From positions 1-44,394 of the forward strand of contig JALOAM010000005.1 of assembly GCA_023228765.1 (NCBI GenBank): a stretch of DNA of 44,394 bases, read 5' to 3'. Shown one piece after another: positions 15,889 to 23,158 of this stretch. Position 1 is the first letter of the stretch. Each line of letters starts with the position of its first letter. This DNA is from Dehalococcoidia bacterium. Lineage in GTDB: Bacteria; Chloroflexota; Dehalococcoidia; UBA2979. The position numbers and the translations under genes were made by a program. The notes beneath the pieces were generated by a model that saw only the letters and a list, made by a program, of their open reading frames with translations, was not told the origin of the DNA and did not search any database.

Positions 15889-16000
15889 GAGGTCCTCCGA
15901 GCGAGTGCAGACGACGAGTGCAGATGAGGGTGACGGCGACCGATGCTACCGCCTCGGAGACTCGTGCGCCCTCGGAGGAGACTCGGACGAGGCGACCTGC

Positions 16001-16013
16001 TTAACGTCGTTAA
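16001..16013. promoter_or_regulatory. Dyad TTAACG-T-CGTTAA upstream of arsC
   Basis: A perfect 6-bp inverted repeat with a 1-bp centre is framed by CTGC and GCAG (one base offset), in the divergent control region about 85 bp before arsC. It is the most AT-rich word of that region. A weak promoter (TTAACG, 17 bp, TGGCAT) would overlap it. It is a plausible repressor operator; no ArsR gene is nearby. Confidence 0.4.
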
Positions 16014-16097
16014 CGCAGCGGGTCGGATCACATGGCATGATTCCGCACACATCGCCATCCTCTGTCCTCGATGCACTCAGCCGCGGGAAGGTCGTCA

Positions 16098-16550
16098 ATG
16101 ACGAATGCCACCGACCCCGTCGAGGAAGCTCGCTCACCTGGGGTCCTGTTCCTTTGCATCCACAACGCCGGCCGATCGCAGATGGCGGCCGGGTGGACGC
16201 GCACCCTCGGCGGGCCCGCCGTGCGGGTCTACTCGGCGGGCTCCGAGCCCGCGTCCGCCCTCAACGCTCGCGCGGTCGAGGTAATGCGCGAGGCTGGCAT
16301 CGAGCTCGGAACCGAGCGGCCGAAGCGCTGGACCGAGGAGATGCTGGAGGCGGTCGATGTCGTCGTGACGATGGGCTGCGGCGACTCCTGTCCGTTCGTC
16401 CCCGGCGTCCGATACGTCGACTGGGAGCTGGACGACCCCGCCGGCCTCGACCTGGATGGCGTGCGTCGCGTCCGCGACGAGATCGAGGCGCGCGTGCGGG
16501 CACTCCTGACCGAGCTGGGAGTGCCCGCCGACACCCAGCGCGTCTCATGA
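16098..16550 (+). CDS. arsC: Arsenate reductase ArsC (LMW-phosphatase fold)
   Basis: This 150-residue protein carries the P-loop CIHNAGRS (C20-x5-R26) and the second redox region TMGCGDSCP (C94, C98). The sequence YVDWELDDPAG is typical of Gram-positive-type arsenate reductases that are recycled by thioredoxin or a low-molecular-weight thiol. It reduces arsenate to arsenite. ATG 16098 has GGAAGG six bases upstream and is preferred to an in-frame ATG at 16071. The stop overlaps the aquaporin start (ATGA). Confidence 0.92.
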   Translation: MTNATDPVEEARSPGVLFLCIHNAGRSQMAAGWTRTLGGPAVRVYSAGSEPASALNARAVEVMREAGIELGTERPKRWTEEMLEAVDVVVTMGCGDSCPFVPGVRYVDWELDDPAGLDLDGVRRVRDEIEARVRALLTELGVPADTQRVS

Positions 16551-17377
16551 ACCTCGGTCCTCGCGCCTATGCCGCCGAGGTGGCCGGCACATTCCTCCTC
16601 GTGCTCTTCGGCACAGGATCGGTGGCCGCTGCCGTCCTGACGGGCGCACAGACCGGCCTCTGGCAAGTCGCGGTCGTGTGGGGCTTCGGCGTCACGATCG
16701 CGATCTACGCGACCGCATCAGTCTCCGGAGCCCACCTCAACCCCGCGGTAACGCTCGCATTCGCGCTGTTCCGGCCGGACACCTTCCCGAGGCGTCACCT
16801 GCTCCCCTACTGGGGCGCGCAGCTCGCGGGTGCCGTCCTCGCCGGACTCGTGATCCTCTTCGTGTTCGGCTCCTTCATCGACCGGTTCAACGAGGAGCAC
16901 GGCTTTGAGCGTGGTGGCGAGGGCAGCGAGGCTTCGGCGATGGTGTTCGGCCAGTACTTCCCGAACCCCGACATGTTCGGCACGGACGAAGCCGCCCGGG
17001 ACCTCGTCTCGCCCTTCGGCGCATTCGCGGTCGAGGCATTCGGGACCGGAGTGCTCGTCTTCGTGATCTTCGCTCTGGTCGAGCAGCGTAACGAAGCGAG
17101 CCCGGGCGTCCTGGCACCGTTCTTCATCGGGTTCACGGTCGCGGTGCTGATCAGCCTGTTTGCGCCGCTCACACAGGCCGGGTGGAATCCGGCGCGCGAC
17201 GTTGGGCCGCGCCTCGTGGCATTCGCGGCGGGTTGGGGAGAGATCGCGATCCCCGCACCGCGCTCGGGCTTCTGGATCTACATCCTCGGACCGCTCGTAG
17301 GCGGCCCCCTTGGCGCGGCGCTGTACGACCTCGTGATCCGCCGAGGACTTCCGACTGCCGACCCGATCGAAGCGTAG
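16547..17377 (+). CDS. Aquaporin-family channel, probable arsenite channel (AqpS-like)
   Basis: The 276-residue MIP-family channel has about six helices and both pore NPA motifs: SGAHLNPAVTLAF and AGWNPARDVGPR. An insert of about 50 residues between helices 3 and 4 (RFNEEHGFERGGEGSEA onward) is acidic. It is co-translated with arsC. In Sinorhizobium-type ars operons an aquaglyceroporin (AqpS) replaces ArsB/Acr3 and lets arsenite leak out after ArsC reduces arsenate. The same job is inferred here. The alternative is a glycerol or water channel with accidental linkage. Confidence 0.92.
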   Translation: MNLGPRAYAAEVAGTFLLVLFGTGSVAAAVLTGAQTGLWQVAVVWGFGVTIAIYATASVSGAHLNPAVTLAFALFRPDTFPRRHLLPYWGAQLAGAVLAGLVILFVFGSFIDRFNEEHGFERGGEGSEASAMVFGQYFPNPDMFGTDEAARDLVSPFGAFAVEAFGTGVLVFVIFALVEQRNEASPGVLAPFFIGFTVAVLISLFAPLTQAGWNPARDVGPRLVAFAAGWGEIAIPAPRSGFWIYILGPLVGGPLGAALYDLVIRRGLPTADPIEA

Positions 17378-17381
17378 ACAA

Positions 17382-17412
17382 GAAGAGGCCGGCGGAATCC
17401 GCCGGCCTCTTC
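17382..17412. terminator. Bidirectional terminator between aquaporin and merR
   Basis: GAAGAGGCCGGCGG, loop AAT, CCGCCGGCCTCTTC: a perfect 14-bp stem with A-rich and T-rich edges, four bp after the aquaporin stop and between convergent genes. It should work in both directions. Confidence 0.85.
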
Positions 17413-17422
17413 GTCTCACGTC

Positions 17423-17491
17423 CTAGCAGCAGCCATCACCGCAGCAACAGCGGTCACCGCTCAGGACAACAATCTCGGCAGTCTGGTCCAC
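17423..17491 (-). CDS. Candidate 22-residue Cys-rich micropeptide or frameshifted MerR tail
   Basis: This frame overlaps the merR 3' end in the +1 frame and runs past the merR stop to TAG 17425-17423. It opens with GTG 17491, which has AAGGAG exactly six bases upstream. The product begins VDQTAEIVVLSGDR and ends CCCGDGCC, with five cysteines in the last eight residues. Two readings are possible: a separate metal-binding micropeptide translated from merR mRNA, or the true C-terminus of the MerR protein displaced by a one-base insertion. In the second case, removing one C from the TGCC near 17480 would fuse DC to EIVVLSGDRCCC. Either way, cysteines this dense are unlikely to be chance. Confidence 0.45.
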   Translation of the reverse strand: MDQTAEIVVLSGDRCCCGDGCC

Positions 17492-17882
17492 AAAGGACTC
17501 CTTCCGCTTCACTCAGCCCAAACGAGGTCGCCCCATCGCGGAGCTTCGACTCCAGGTCGCCGAGGCGTGCGTCGAGGTGATCGAGCTCGGCGCGGGTCTG
17601 GGCGATCTCCTGGCGGCGGGCCACGATCCGGGGCAGGAGGTCTTCCGCCATCTCGTCGCAGCGGCCGGCACTGCAGATCCCGGCCAGCCGCCCCGCCTCC
17701 CGCAGGTCCAGGCCCAGCGAGCGGAGCGAGACAAGCACGCGCAGCCGACAGAGATCTGCCTCCTCGTAGTCGCGATACCCGGAGGGCGCGCGCTTCGGGG
17801 GTGGCAGGAGACCCTCCGCCTCGTAGAAGCGGATGGCGCTGGCGGCGACGCCGGCACGACGAGCAAGTTCAGAGACCTTCAT
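17454..17882 (-). CDS. MerR-family metal-responsive transcriptional regulator
   Basis: The 142-residue regulator has the MerR winged helix-turn-helix at residues 1-70 (KVSELARRAGVAASAIRFYE, then EGLLPPPKR and GYRDYEEADL). The dimer coiled coil is at about 76-115. Cysteines at 70, 75, 131, 135, 138 and 139 fit a metal sensor. The ligand-bearing end CGPDCRDCC is followed directly by the stop, while another frame encodes a further Cys-rich tail (see 17423-17491). The metal is not identifiable. It faces the arsC-aquaporin operon and could control it, but its only clear operator is its own promoter. No Shine-Dalgarno sequence precedes the ATG. Confidence 0.9.
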   Translation of the reverse strand: MKVSELARRAGVAASAIRFYEAEGLLPPPKRAPSGYRDYEEADLCRLRVLVSLRSLGLDLREAGRLAGICSAGRCDEMAEDLLPRIVARRQEIAQTRAELDHLDARLGDLESKLRDGATSFGLSEAEGVLCGPDCRDCCPER

Positions 17883-17888
17883 ACGGCG

Positions 17889-17919
17889 AGCCTAGACATT
17901 CGAGTAGCTTGAAGGTCAA
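17889..17919 (-). promoter_or_regulatory. MerR-type autoregulatory promoter, probably leaderless
   Basis: On the minus strand TTGACC (17919-17914), a 19-bp spacer and TAGGCT (17894-17889). The spacer holds the imperfect dyad TTCAAG-CTA-CTCGAA, the classic MerR-family operator placement. The -10 ends only 6 nt before the merR ATG, so transcription should begin at or beside the start codon. Confidence 0.75.
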
Positions 17920-17961
17920 TGGCTCTGACCTCCTTCGGTCTGCACGTGCCGGACCAGGGTC

Positions 17962-17992
17962 GTCCCCCTCCTCCCTCGCGGGCGAGGGGGAC
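17962..17992. repeat. Palindrome upstream of the Lon-like gene
   Basis: GTCCCCCTC and GAGGGGGAC form a 9-bp perfect stem around a 13-nt GC-rich loop, in the divergent merR/Lon control region. It resembles the CCCTC/GAGGG REP-like family but is not a full copy. Confidence 0.4.
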
Positions 17993-18091
17993 CGAAGGGG
18001 GCGAGAAGTCAGACCTCGGCGGGGGTGGGTGAACACGAGTGGACTGGTAGCATCGAACGATGCCCGCGGGGGCTGTTGGAGAGGCTCGTCC

Positions 18092-20590
18092 ATGGCCGGA
18101 CTGCGTGACGATCTGCAACTGTCCGTGGCGGAAGTGACCGCCACCATCCCGGAGGACTGGCTCCCGTTCGAGACGAGCGACGAGGTCCCGATCTTCGATG
18201 CGGTCTTCGGACAAGAGCGCGCGGTCCGTGCGATCGAGTTCGCGCTCGGGATGAACGCGCCGGGGTACAACCTCTTCGCCTCCGGGCCGGACGGCTTCGG
18301 CAAGTCCACCATCGTCCAGATGTTCCTGCGCCGCCGCGCGCAGGGGGCCGCGCCCCCGCTCGACTGGGTGTACGTCCACAACTTCGAGGACCCCGATCGC
18401 CCGCAGGCAATGTCGCTGCCGCCCGGACGGGCGCACGCCTTCGCCACCAGCGTCCGGCACACCGTGGACAGCGCTCGCCGCGAGCTCTCGACGTCCTTCG
18501 AGTCCGAGTCCTACGTGCGGATGCGCCAGGAGCTGATCGACCGGCTGGAGCGAGACCGTGCCGAGATCCTGGAGGGGTTGCAGCGCGAAGCGCAGGGCCT
18601 CGGCTTCGCGCTGAACATCGGACCGCAGGGCATCTCCACCTCCCCGCTGATCGAGGGCAAGCCCGCCACGGAGGAGCAGTTCGCGGCGCTGGATGAGGCG
18701 AAGCGCGAGGAGATCCAGCAGCAGGGGCAGAACCTGGAGAAGATCGTCCAGGACGCCCTGTTCAAGATGCGCGGACAAGAGCGGAACGCGCAGTCCCAGA
18801 TGGAGCAGCTGGACCGGGACACGGCCGCGTTCGCCCTCAGCCACCTCCTCGACCCGCTGCTGGAGGAGTACGGGCACGACCAGGAGGTCCGCCAGTTCCT
18901 GGAGGCGGTGCGGGACGACCTTGCGGAGAACCGGGACGCCGTCCGGGGCGAGGGCCAGCGGCCCGCGATCCCCGGCCTCCCCATCCCCCAGGCGGAGCCG
19001 ACCCGCAAGTACGAGGTCAACGTCTTCGTCTCGAACGATCCACAGGGCGGCGCGCCGGTCGTGGCCGAGTCCCACCCCACCTACTACAACCTCATGGGCC
19101 GCATCGAGTACCAGGGCGCCCTCGGCGGGGCGAGCACGGACCACACGTTCATCCGCTCCGGCTCCGTCGCGAGGGCGAACGGCGGCTACCTGGTCATCCG
19201 GCTCCGCGACCTACTGGTGCAGCCCGCCGCCTTCGACGCGCTGAAGCGCACCATGCTGGCCAGCCAGCTCCAGGTGGAGAACCTGTCCGAGAACCTGCAG
19301 CTCATCCCGACGACGGGGCTCCGGCCAGAACCGATCCCGCTGCAGCTGAAGGTCATCCTGGTCGGTGACCCGCTCCTCCACAGCCTCCTCTTCCGGCACG
19401 ACCCGGACTTCCGTGAGCTGTTCCGCGTGAAGGCCGACTTCGAGACGGAGCTGGACCGCACGCGCGACAACGCCAACGGCCTCGCCTCGATCGTGCGGGG
19501 CGAGGTCGAGCGTCGAGGACTGCGGCCCTTCACGCGCGCGGCGATCTGCCGCATGGTCGAGCACTCCTCGCGCATGGTGGAGGACCGGCGACGCCTCTCG
19601 GCGAACATGTCCACGTTCCTGGACATCGTGCGGCAGGCGGACTACTGGGCCGGGCACGACGGCGACCAGGAAGTCCACGAGCGCCACGTCCTCCGCGCGC
19701 TGGAGGAGCGGACGTACCGTTCCTCGCTCGTCGCCGAGCGCATCCTGGAGGCGATGGAGGAAGGCACGATCACGGTCGCCACGGACGGCGAGCGGGTCGG
19801 GCAGATCAACGCGCTCTCCGTCTACGACCTCGGTGACATCTCGTTCGGCCGGCCCTCGCGTATCACCTGCGTCACCTCGGCGGGCCGAGGCAGCATCGTG
19901 ATGGTGGAGCGCGAAAGCGACATGGCGGGGCGGATCCACAACAAGGGGTTCCTGATCCTCCGTGGCTTCCTCGCCTACCGCTTCGGGCAGGACAAGGCGT
20001 CGCTGTTCCACGCCAGCCTCACGTTCGAGCAGCTCTACGGGGACATCGACGGCGACTCGGCATCCTCGACGGAGCTCTATGTGCTCCTGTCCTCGCTCGC
20101 CGGCGTGCCGATCGACCAGCGCGTCGCGGTCACCGGCTCCGTGGACCAGATGGGGAACATTCAGCCCATCGGTGGCGCTGCCGCCAAGATCGAGGGCTTC
20201 TTCGAGGTCTGCCGTGCTCGAGGGCTCACGGGGGACCAGGGCGTCATGATCCCGCGGTCGAACATCCCCAACGTGGTCCTCCGCCGGGAGGTCGCCGAGG
20301 CGATCGAGGCGGGACAGTTCCACGTCTGGGCCGTCGACACGATCGAGCAGGGGCTGGAGGTCCTCACCGGCCACCCGGCCGGTGGCGAGCGTGACGCCGA
20401 GGGCCGCTTCGCCGAGGGCACGATCTACCGGATGGTGGAGGACCGCCTCGCACAGTTCCAGGCGCAACTCGAGCGGCGTCCTCCCGCCGGGCAGCAGGAG
20501 CCGCACATCCCGGTCCCCGCGCGCGCATCGTACCCAACGCCTCCGGGCATCCCGGACCGTCCGCCCCCGGAGCCGCCGATCATCGTGTAA
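18092..20590 (+). CDS. Lon-like ATP-dependent protease (AAA plus Lon protease domain)
   Basis: The 832-residue product has an early Walker A, GPDGFGKST (65-73). A long coiled-coil insertion follows (about 130-270), then a second AAA segment with YLVIRLRDLLVQPAAFDALKR and KVILVGDP. The C-terminal Lon protease domain has the Ser-Lys dyad at S656 (DGDSASSTELY) and K699 (GGAAAKIEGFF), 43 residues apart as in Lon. This is the layout of the Lon-like AAA_32 family, not housekeeping Lon, and it has no LAN substrate domain. The frame is open far upstream through merR; ATG 18092 is chosen because GGAGAGG lies just upstream. The C-terminal 60 residues are Pro-rich. Confidence 0.92.
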   Translation: MAGLRDDLQLSVAEVTATIPEDWLPFETSDEVPIFDAVFGQERAVRAIEFALGMNAPGYNLFASGPDGFGKSTIVQMFLRRRAQGAAPPLDWVYVHNFEDPDRPQAMSLPPGRAHAFATSVRHTVDSARRELSTSFESESYVRMRQELIDRLERDRAEILEGLQREAQGLGFALNIGPQGISTSPLIEGKPATEEQFAALDEAKREEIQQQGQNLEKIVQDALFKMRGQERNAQSQMEQLDRDTAAFALSHLLDPLLEEYGHDQEVRQFLEAVRDDLAENRDAVRGEGQRPAIPGLPIPQAEPTRKYEVNVFVSNDPQGGAPVVAESHPTYYNLMGRIEYQGALGGASTDHTFIRSGSVARANGGYLVIRLRDLLVQPAAFDALKRTMLASQLQVENLSENLQLIPTTGLRPEPIPLQLKVILVGDPLLHSLLFRHDPDFRELFRVKADFETELDRTRDNANGLASIVRGEVERRGLRPFTRAAICRMVEHSSRMVEDRRRLSANMSTFLDIVRQADYWAGHDGDQEVHERHVLRALEERTYRSSLVAERILEAMEEGTITVATDGERVGQINALSVYDLGDISFGRPSRITCVTSAGRGSIVMVERESDMAGRIHNKGFLILRGFLAYRFGQDKASLFHASLTFEQLYGDIDGDSASSTELYVLLSSLAGVPIDQRVAVTGSVDQMGNIQPIGGAAAKIEGFFEVCRARGLTGDQGVMIPRSNIPNVVLRREVAEAIEAGQFHVWAVDTIEQGLEVLTGHPAGGERDAEGRFAEGTIYRMVEDRLAQFQAQLERRPPAGQQEPHIPVPARASYPTPPGIPDRPPPEPPIIV

Positions 20591-20653
20591 CCGCCCACGT
20601 CATGTAGCCGCGCCGTCCGCATCCGAGGCTCACCGCGCCTCCGAGGAGACCCT

Positions 20654-21289
20654 GTGACCCCACCGCCGGCCTCCAGCCCTCTGGACGAGGGCCATGACCG
20701 CCTGCCCGTGCTCACGCTCGACATGGACGGCGTCTTCTGCAGCCCGTTCTTCGGCTGGAACGCCGGCATCAGCAGCACGTTCCTGGACCCCGACGCCCCG
20801 CCGCGACCGGCAAGCGTCCCACCGGCGTGGCTCCGTCGCGTGGTGGACCCCGTTCGCTTCAACCCTCGGCGACCACTCCCGGACGCCCGAGGCGCGCTGG
20901 CCCGCCTGCACGAAGTGCGACAGCTCGTCGTCGTGACCGGGCGGCGTTCCTACCCACAGTGGTGGCTCCGCCGGCACGGCCTCCTCCCGTTCTTCGACCG
21001 CATCATGGTGAACGAGGGGCCGCTGCGCAGTCCCCACTACAAGCTCGAAGCGCTCGACCTCCTCGGCGCCGCGGAGCACATCGACGACGACCCGCGCACC
21101 GCGCAACTGCTCGCGCAACGTTCGAGGGCGCAGATCTACCTGCGGAACTGGCCGACGAACCGCAGGGCCGAGCTCGACCCGCGTGTGCAGCGCGTGGACG
21201 ACCTCCACCAGCTCGCCGACATCCTCGGCGCGCCACGACTCGACGCGCCACGACTCGACGCGCCACGACTCGACGACCCGGGCCGGTAG
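20654..21289 (+). CDS. HAD-superfamily hydrolase
   Basis: The 211-residue protein has HAD motif I, LTLDMDGVF (nucleophile and acid Asp), motif II in VVTGRR, and a motif IV-like acidic pair EHIDDDPRTA. It is a phosphatase-type member with little cap domain; the substrate is unknown. GTG 20654 has GAGGAGA upstream. The C-terminus ends in three copies of the pentapeptide APRLD, produced by a 15-bp tandem repeat (21230-21274); the tail is probably dispensable and variable in length. Confidence 0.82.
   Translation: MTPPPASSPLDEGHDRLPVLTLDMDGVFCSPFFGWNAGISSTFLDPDAPPRPASVPPAWLRRVVDPVRFNPRRPLPDARGALARLHEVRQLVVVTGRRSYPQWWLRRHGLLPFFDRIMVNEGPLRSPHYKLEALDLLGAAEHIDDDPRTAQLLAQRSRAQIYLRNWPTNRRAELDPRVQRVDDLHQLADILGAPRLDAPRLDAPRLDDPGR
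21230..21274 (+). repeat. 15-bp tandem repeat x3 inside the HAD gene
   Basis: Three perfect copies of GCGCCACGACTCGAC in frame, encoding APRLD three times at the protein's C-terminus. Confidence 0.95.
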
Positions 21290-21311
21290 GCCGGACGAGC
21301 GGCCGGCGCGG

Positions 21312-21317
21312 TACGCT
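21312..21317 (+). promoter_or_regulatory. -10-like hexamer before the cupredoxin gene
   Basis: TACGCT lies six bases before ATG 21324, the same spacing as at merR and the NUDIX gene, suggesting a leaderless transcript. A weak GGA lies between, so a leadered mRNA is not excluded. Confidence 0.3.
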
Positions 21318-21323
21318 GGAAGC

Positions 21324-21794
21324 ATGAGCACGGAAGCTTCGTCGCTCCCCACCGGCCGAGGATCTCGCATCCCTCGCCCGAACATGAGGCGGCTCGCCCT
21401 CCTCGGAATGCTCGTGGCCGCGGTGGCATGGGCGTTCGCGTGGGGCGCGCACCGGCATGACGCGCCGGTCCTCGTGACCGACCTGTCGAAGGTGACGCCC
21501 GACGAGCGGTACGTGATCGACGCCTCGACCGGCGTCCTCGACCTCGCGGGCATCGAGGCGCCTCCGGGGTCGGTCGTGGAGTTCGTCCTCGATGGGTCCG
21601 CGGGAGCACCGCACTCGTTCGTCCTGACGGGAGCGATGCCGGGGTCGGAGATGGACCAGAGCGTCGCGGCGGACGGCGACACCGTGATCCGCTTGCGCGT
21701 GCCCAAGTTCGGCGCGCTCTCCTTCATCTGCACGATCCCGGGCCACGAGGGCCTCCACGGCAGTCTCGTCGTCGACGCCGGCGCATCCTCCTAG
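21324..21794 (+). CDS. Membrane-anchored cupredoxin
   Basis: This 156-residue protein has an N-terminal membrane anchor (about 22-41, LALLGMLVAAVAWAFAWG) and a plastocyanin/azurin-type domain facing outward. Copper ligands visible are H97 (APHSF), C136 and H141 (FICTIPGHEGLHG). The usual axial Met is absent: the position holds Leu144 or His145, depending on alignment. An electron-carrier or copper-handling role near the respiratory chain is expected. It precedes a methyltransferase gene by 6 bp. Confidence 0.88.
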   Translation: MSTEASSLPTGRGSRIPRPNMRRLALLGMLVAAVAWAFAWGAHRHDAPVLVTDLSKVTPDERYVIDASTGVLDLAGIEAPPGSVVEFVLDGSAGAPHSFVLTGAMPGSEMDQSVAADGDTVIRLRVPKFGALSFICTIPGHEGLHGSLVVDAGASS

Positions 21795-21800
21795 CGCGCC

Positions 21801-22439
21801 GTGACCCAGCCCCCGCTCCCGTCTCACTTCTTCCGCCGCCAGGACATGGCCGCGGACCGCTTCTTCTACGACGCGCCACGCCTCGTGAACCACATCGACG
21901 ACGCCACGATCGAGGCCCTCACCGAGGTCTACCGCAGCCTCGTGCCGGCCGACTCGCGCGTGCTCGACCTCATGTCCTCGTGGGTGTCCCACCTTCCGCC
22001 CGAGCGTGCATACGCGGGCGTCACCGGCCTCGGCATGAACCTCGCGGAGCTGGAGGAGAACGCGGCCCTCACGGAGCGCGTGGTGCACGACCTGAACGTC
22101 GACCCGACGCTGCCCTTCGAGGACGCCTCGTTCGAGGTCGCCCTCTGCGCGGTCTCGGTGCAGTACCTCACCCAGCCCGTCGAGGTCTTCCGGGAGGTGG
22201 CGCGCTGCCTCGTGCCCGGCGGGACGTTCCTCGTGTCGTTCTCGCACCGGCTGTTCCCGACGAAGGCCGTGGAGATCTGGCAGCAGCTCGGCCCGCAGGA
22301 CCGCGTCCGCCTGGTCGCCACCTACTTCGGCCTCGCCGGCCGCTTCGACGAGCCCGTCCTTATCGAGCGCCTGCCCGAGGCCGCTGACCCGCTCTGGTGC
22401 GTCGGCGCCCAGCGACTCGATGAAGGCCTCGCCGGGTAG
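21801..22439 (+). CDS. SAM-dependent methyltransferase (type 11-like)
   Basis: The 212-residue class I methyltransferase-like protein has a motif I-like VLDLMSSWVSHLP, lacking the usual glycines. A conserved LPFEDASFEVALCAVSVQYL motif and a VFREVARCLVPGGTFLVSFSHR post-motif follow. The unusual motif I (DLMSSWVS) is common to a subfamily found in many bacteria and does not by itself mean loss of function. The substrate is unknown. GTG 21801 is six bases after the cupredoxin stop. Confidence 0.82.
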   Translation: MTQPPLPSHFFRRQDMAADRFFYDAPRLVNHIDDATIEALTEVYRSLVPADSRVLDLMSSWVSHLPPERAYAGVTGLGMNLAELEENAALTERVVHDLNVDPTLPFEDASFEVALCAVSVQYLTQPVEVFREVARCLVPGGTFLVSFSHRLFPTKAVEIWQQLGPQDRVRLVATYFGLAGRFDEPVLIERLPEAADPLWCVGAQRLDEGLAG

Positions 22440-22622
22440 TCCGAGGAGCGCGTCGCGCGGCCGGAAGAACGAGACGTCACGCCTCCCACGTACCGGCACG
22501 CGATCGCTCCACCTGGAGCGGGACTGTCACAGAAGCGAAGCGGTCAGCGATTCGGGCGCGAGGAGGGCCACCGTACCGTCGAGACAGCACTCAGGCGGCA
22601 CGCAACAGTCCAGGAGGTCCTC

Positions 22623-22691
22623 ATGCGCATTGCATTGCCCGGAGTCGTCACGATCATCCTCATCATCGTGATCCTCCTCATCCTGTTCTAG
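22623..22691 (+). CDS. 22-residue hydrophobic micropeptide
   Basis: The ORF is MRIALPGVVTIILIIVILL plus Ile-Leu-Phe and a stop. It is a single transmembrane helix with a 2-Pro/Gly-rich N-terminal turn. AGGAGG lies about five bases before the ATG, the best ribosome binding site in the neighbourhood. It is similar in style to tiny membrane peptides of the DUF3309 or lmo0937 type. The stop TAG shares the palindrome CTAG (22688-22691) with the stop of the convergent GNAT gene. Expression not demonstrated, but coding is likely. Confidence 0.7.
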   Translation: MRIALPGVVTIILIIVILLILF

Positions 22692-23158
22692 GACGCACCT
22701 CCATGGGACGGCGGACGCTCAAACACCCACTCCAGCATCACCGTGTCCGAGGGCGCCCCGGCTCCCGCCGCGCGGTACGCACGTAGGGCTGCCTCGTTGT
22801 CGGCGTCCGTGAGCACCCACATCCCGGCACAGCCGCGCTCCACCGTGAGGTCGCGCAGCGCGGCGACGAGGGCGCGCCCGATCCCCCGACCCCGCGAGGC
22901 CTCCCGCACCCCGAGCTCGTTGAGGAACATCTCGACAGGCTTGTCCGGGTGTGCGACCTCGACGCCGCTCACGAAGCCGGCCGGCTCATCGCCCTCGTAC
23001 GCGACGAGGAGAACGTGCCCGGACTCGTCGAGGAAGTGGCCCGTGTACGCCTCGGTCGGCGCGTGGTCGAAGAGCTCGGTCGCCGCGAGGATGCGCGCCT
23101 CGTCCCCGCTCGCGAGCCGCTCAATGCGGACGGCCTTTCGGGGTGGCACCTCGGGCAT
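22688..23158 (-). CDS. GNAT-family N-acetyltransferase
   Basis: The 156-residue acetyltransferase has the acetyl-CoA loop REASRGRGIGRALVAAL (RxxGxG/A) and the C-terminal strand MWVLTDADNEAALRAYRAAGA. The layout resembles the AAC(3)-I/SatA branch, but that level of similarity does not establish aminoglycoside resistance; the substrate is unknown. Its ATG overlaps the stop of the phosphatase gene (TGATG). Confidence 0.88.
   Translation of the reverse strand: MPEVPPRKAVRIERLASGDEARILAATELFDHAPTEAYTGHFLDESGHVLLVAYEGDEPAGFVSGVEVAHPDKPVEMFLNELGVREASRGRGIGRALVAALRDLTVERGCAGMWVLTDADNEAALRAYRAAGAGAPSDTVMLEWVFERPPSHGGAS

Noticed and set aside
18048..18062. TAGCAT six bases before an ATG at 18060 as another leaderless start
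   Set aside because: That ATG is not in the Lon-like frame and its own frame closes quickly; the hexamer is more likely a -10 giving a short leader to ATG 18092.
17567..18091. A 5' extension of the Lon-like reading frame to 17567
   Set aside because: It runs antisense through the merR gene and its promoter, gives Arg/Gly/Ser-rich sequence and ignores the good ribosome binding site before ATG 18092.
21230..21274. The 15-bp repeats as a CRISPR array
   Set aside because: They are adjacent copies without spacers, in frame inside a coding region, and only three in number.
22688..23158. The GNAT protein as an aminoglycoside resistance gene
   Set aside because: The resemblance is only to the general AAC(3)-I/SatA layout; GNAT proteins are too diverse for that claim.
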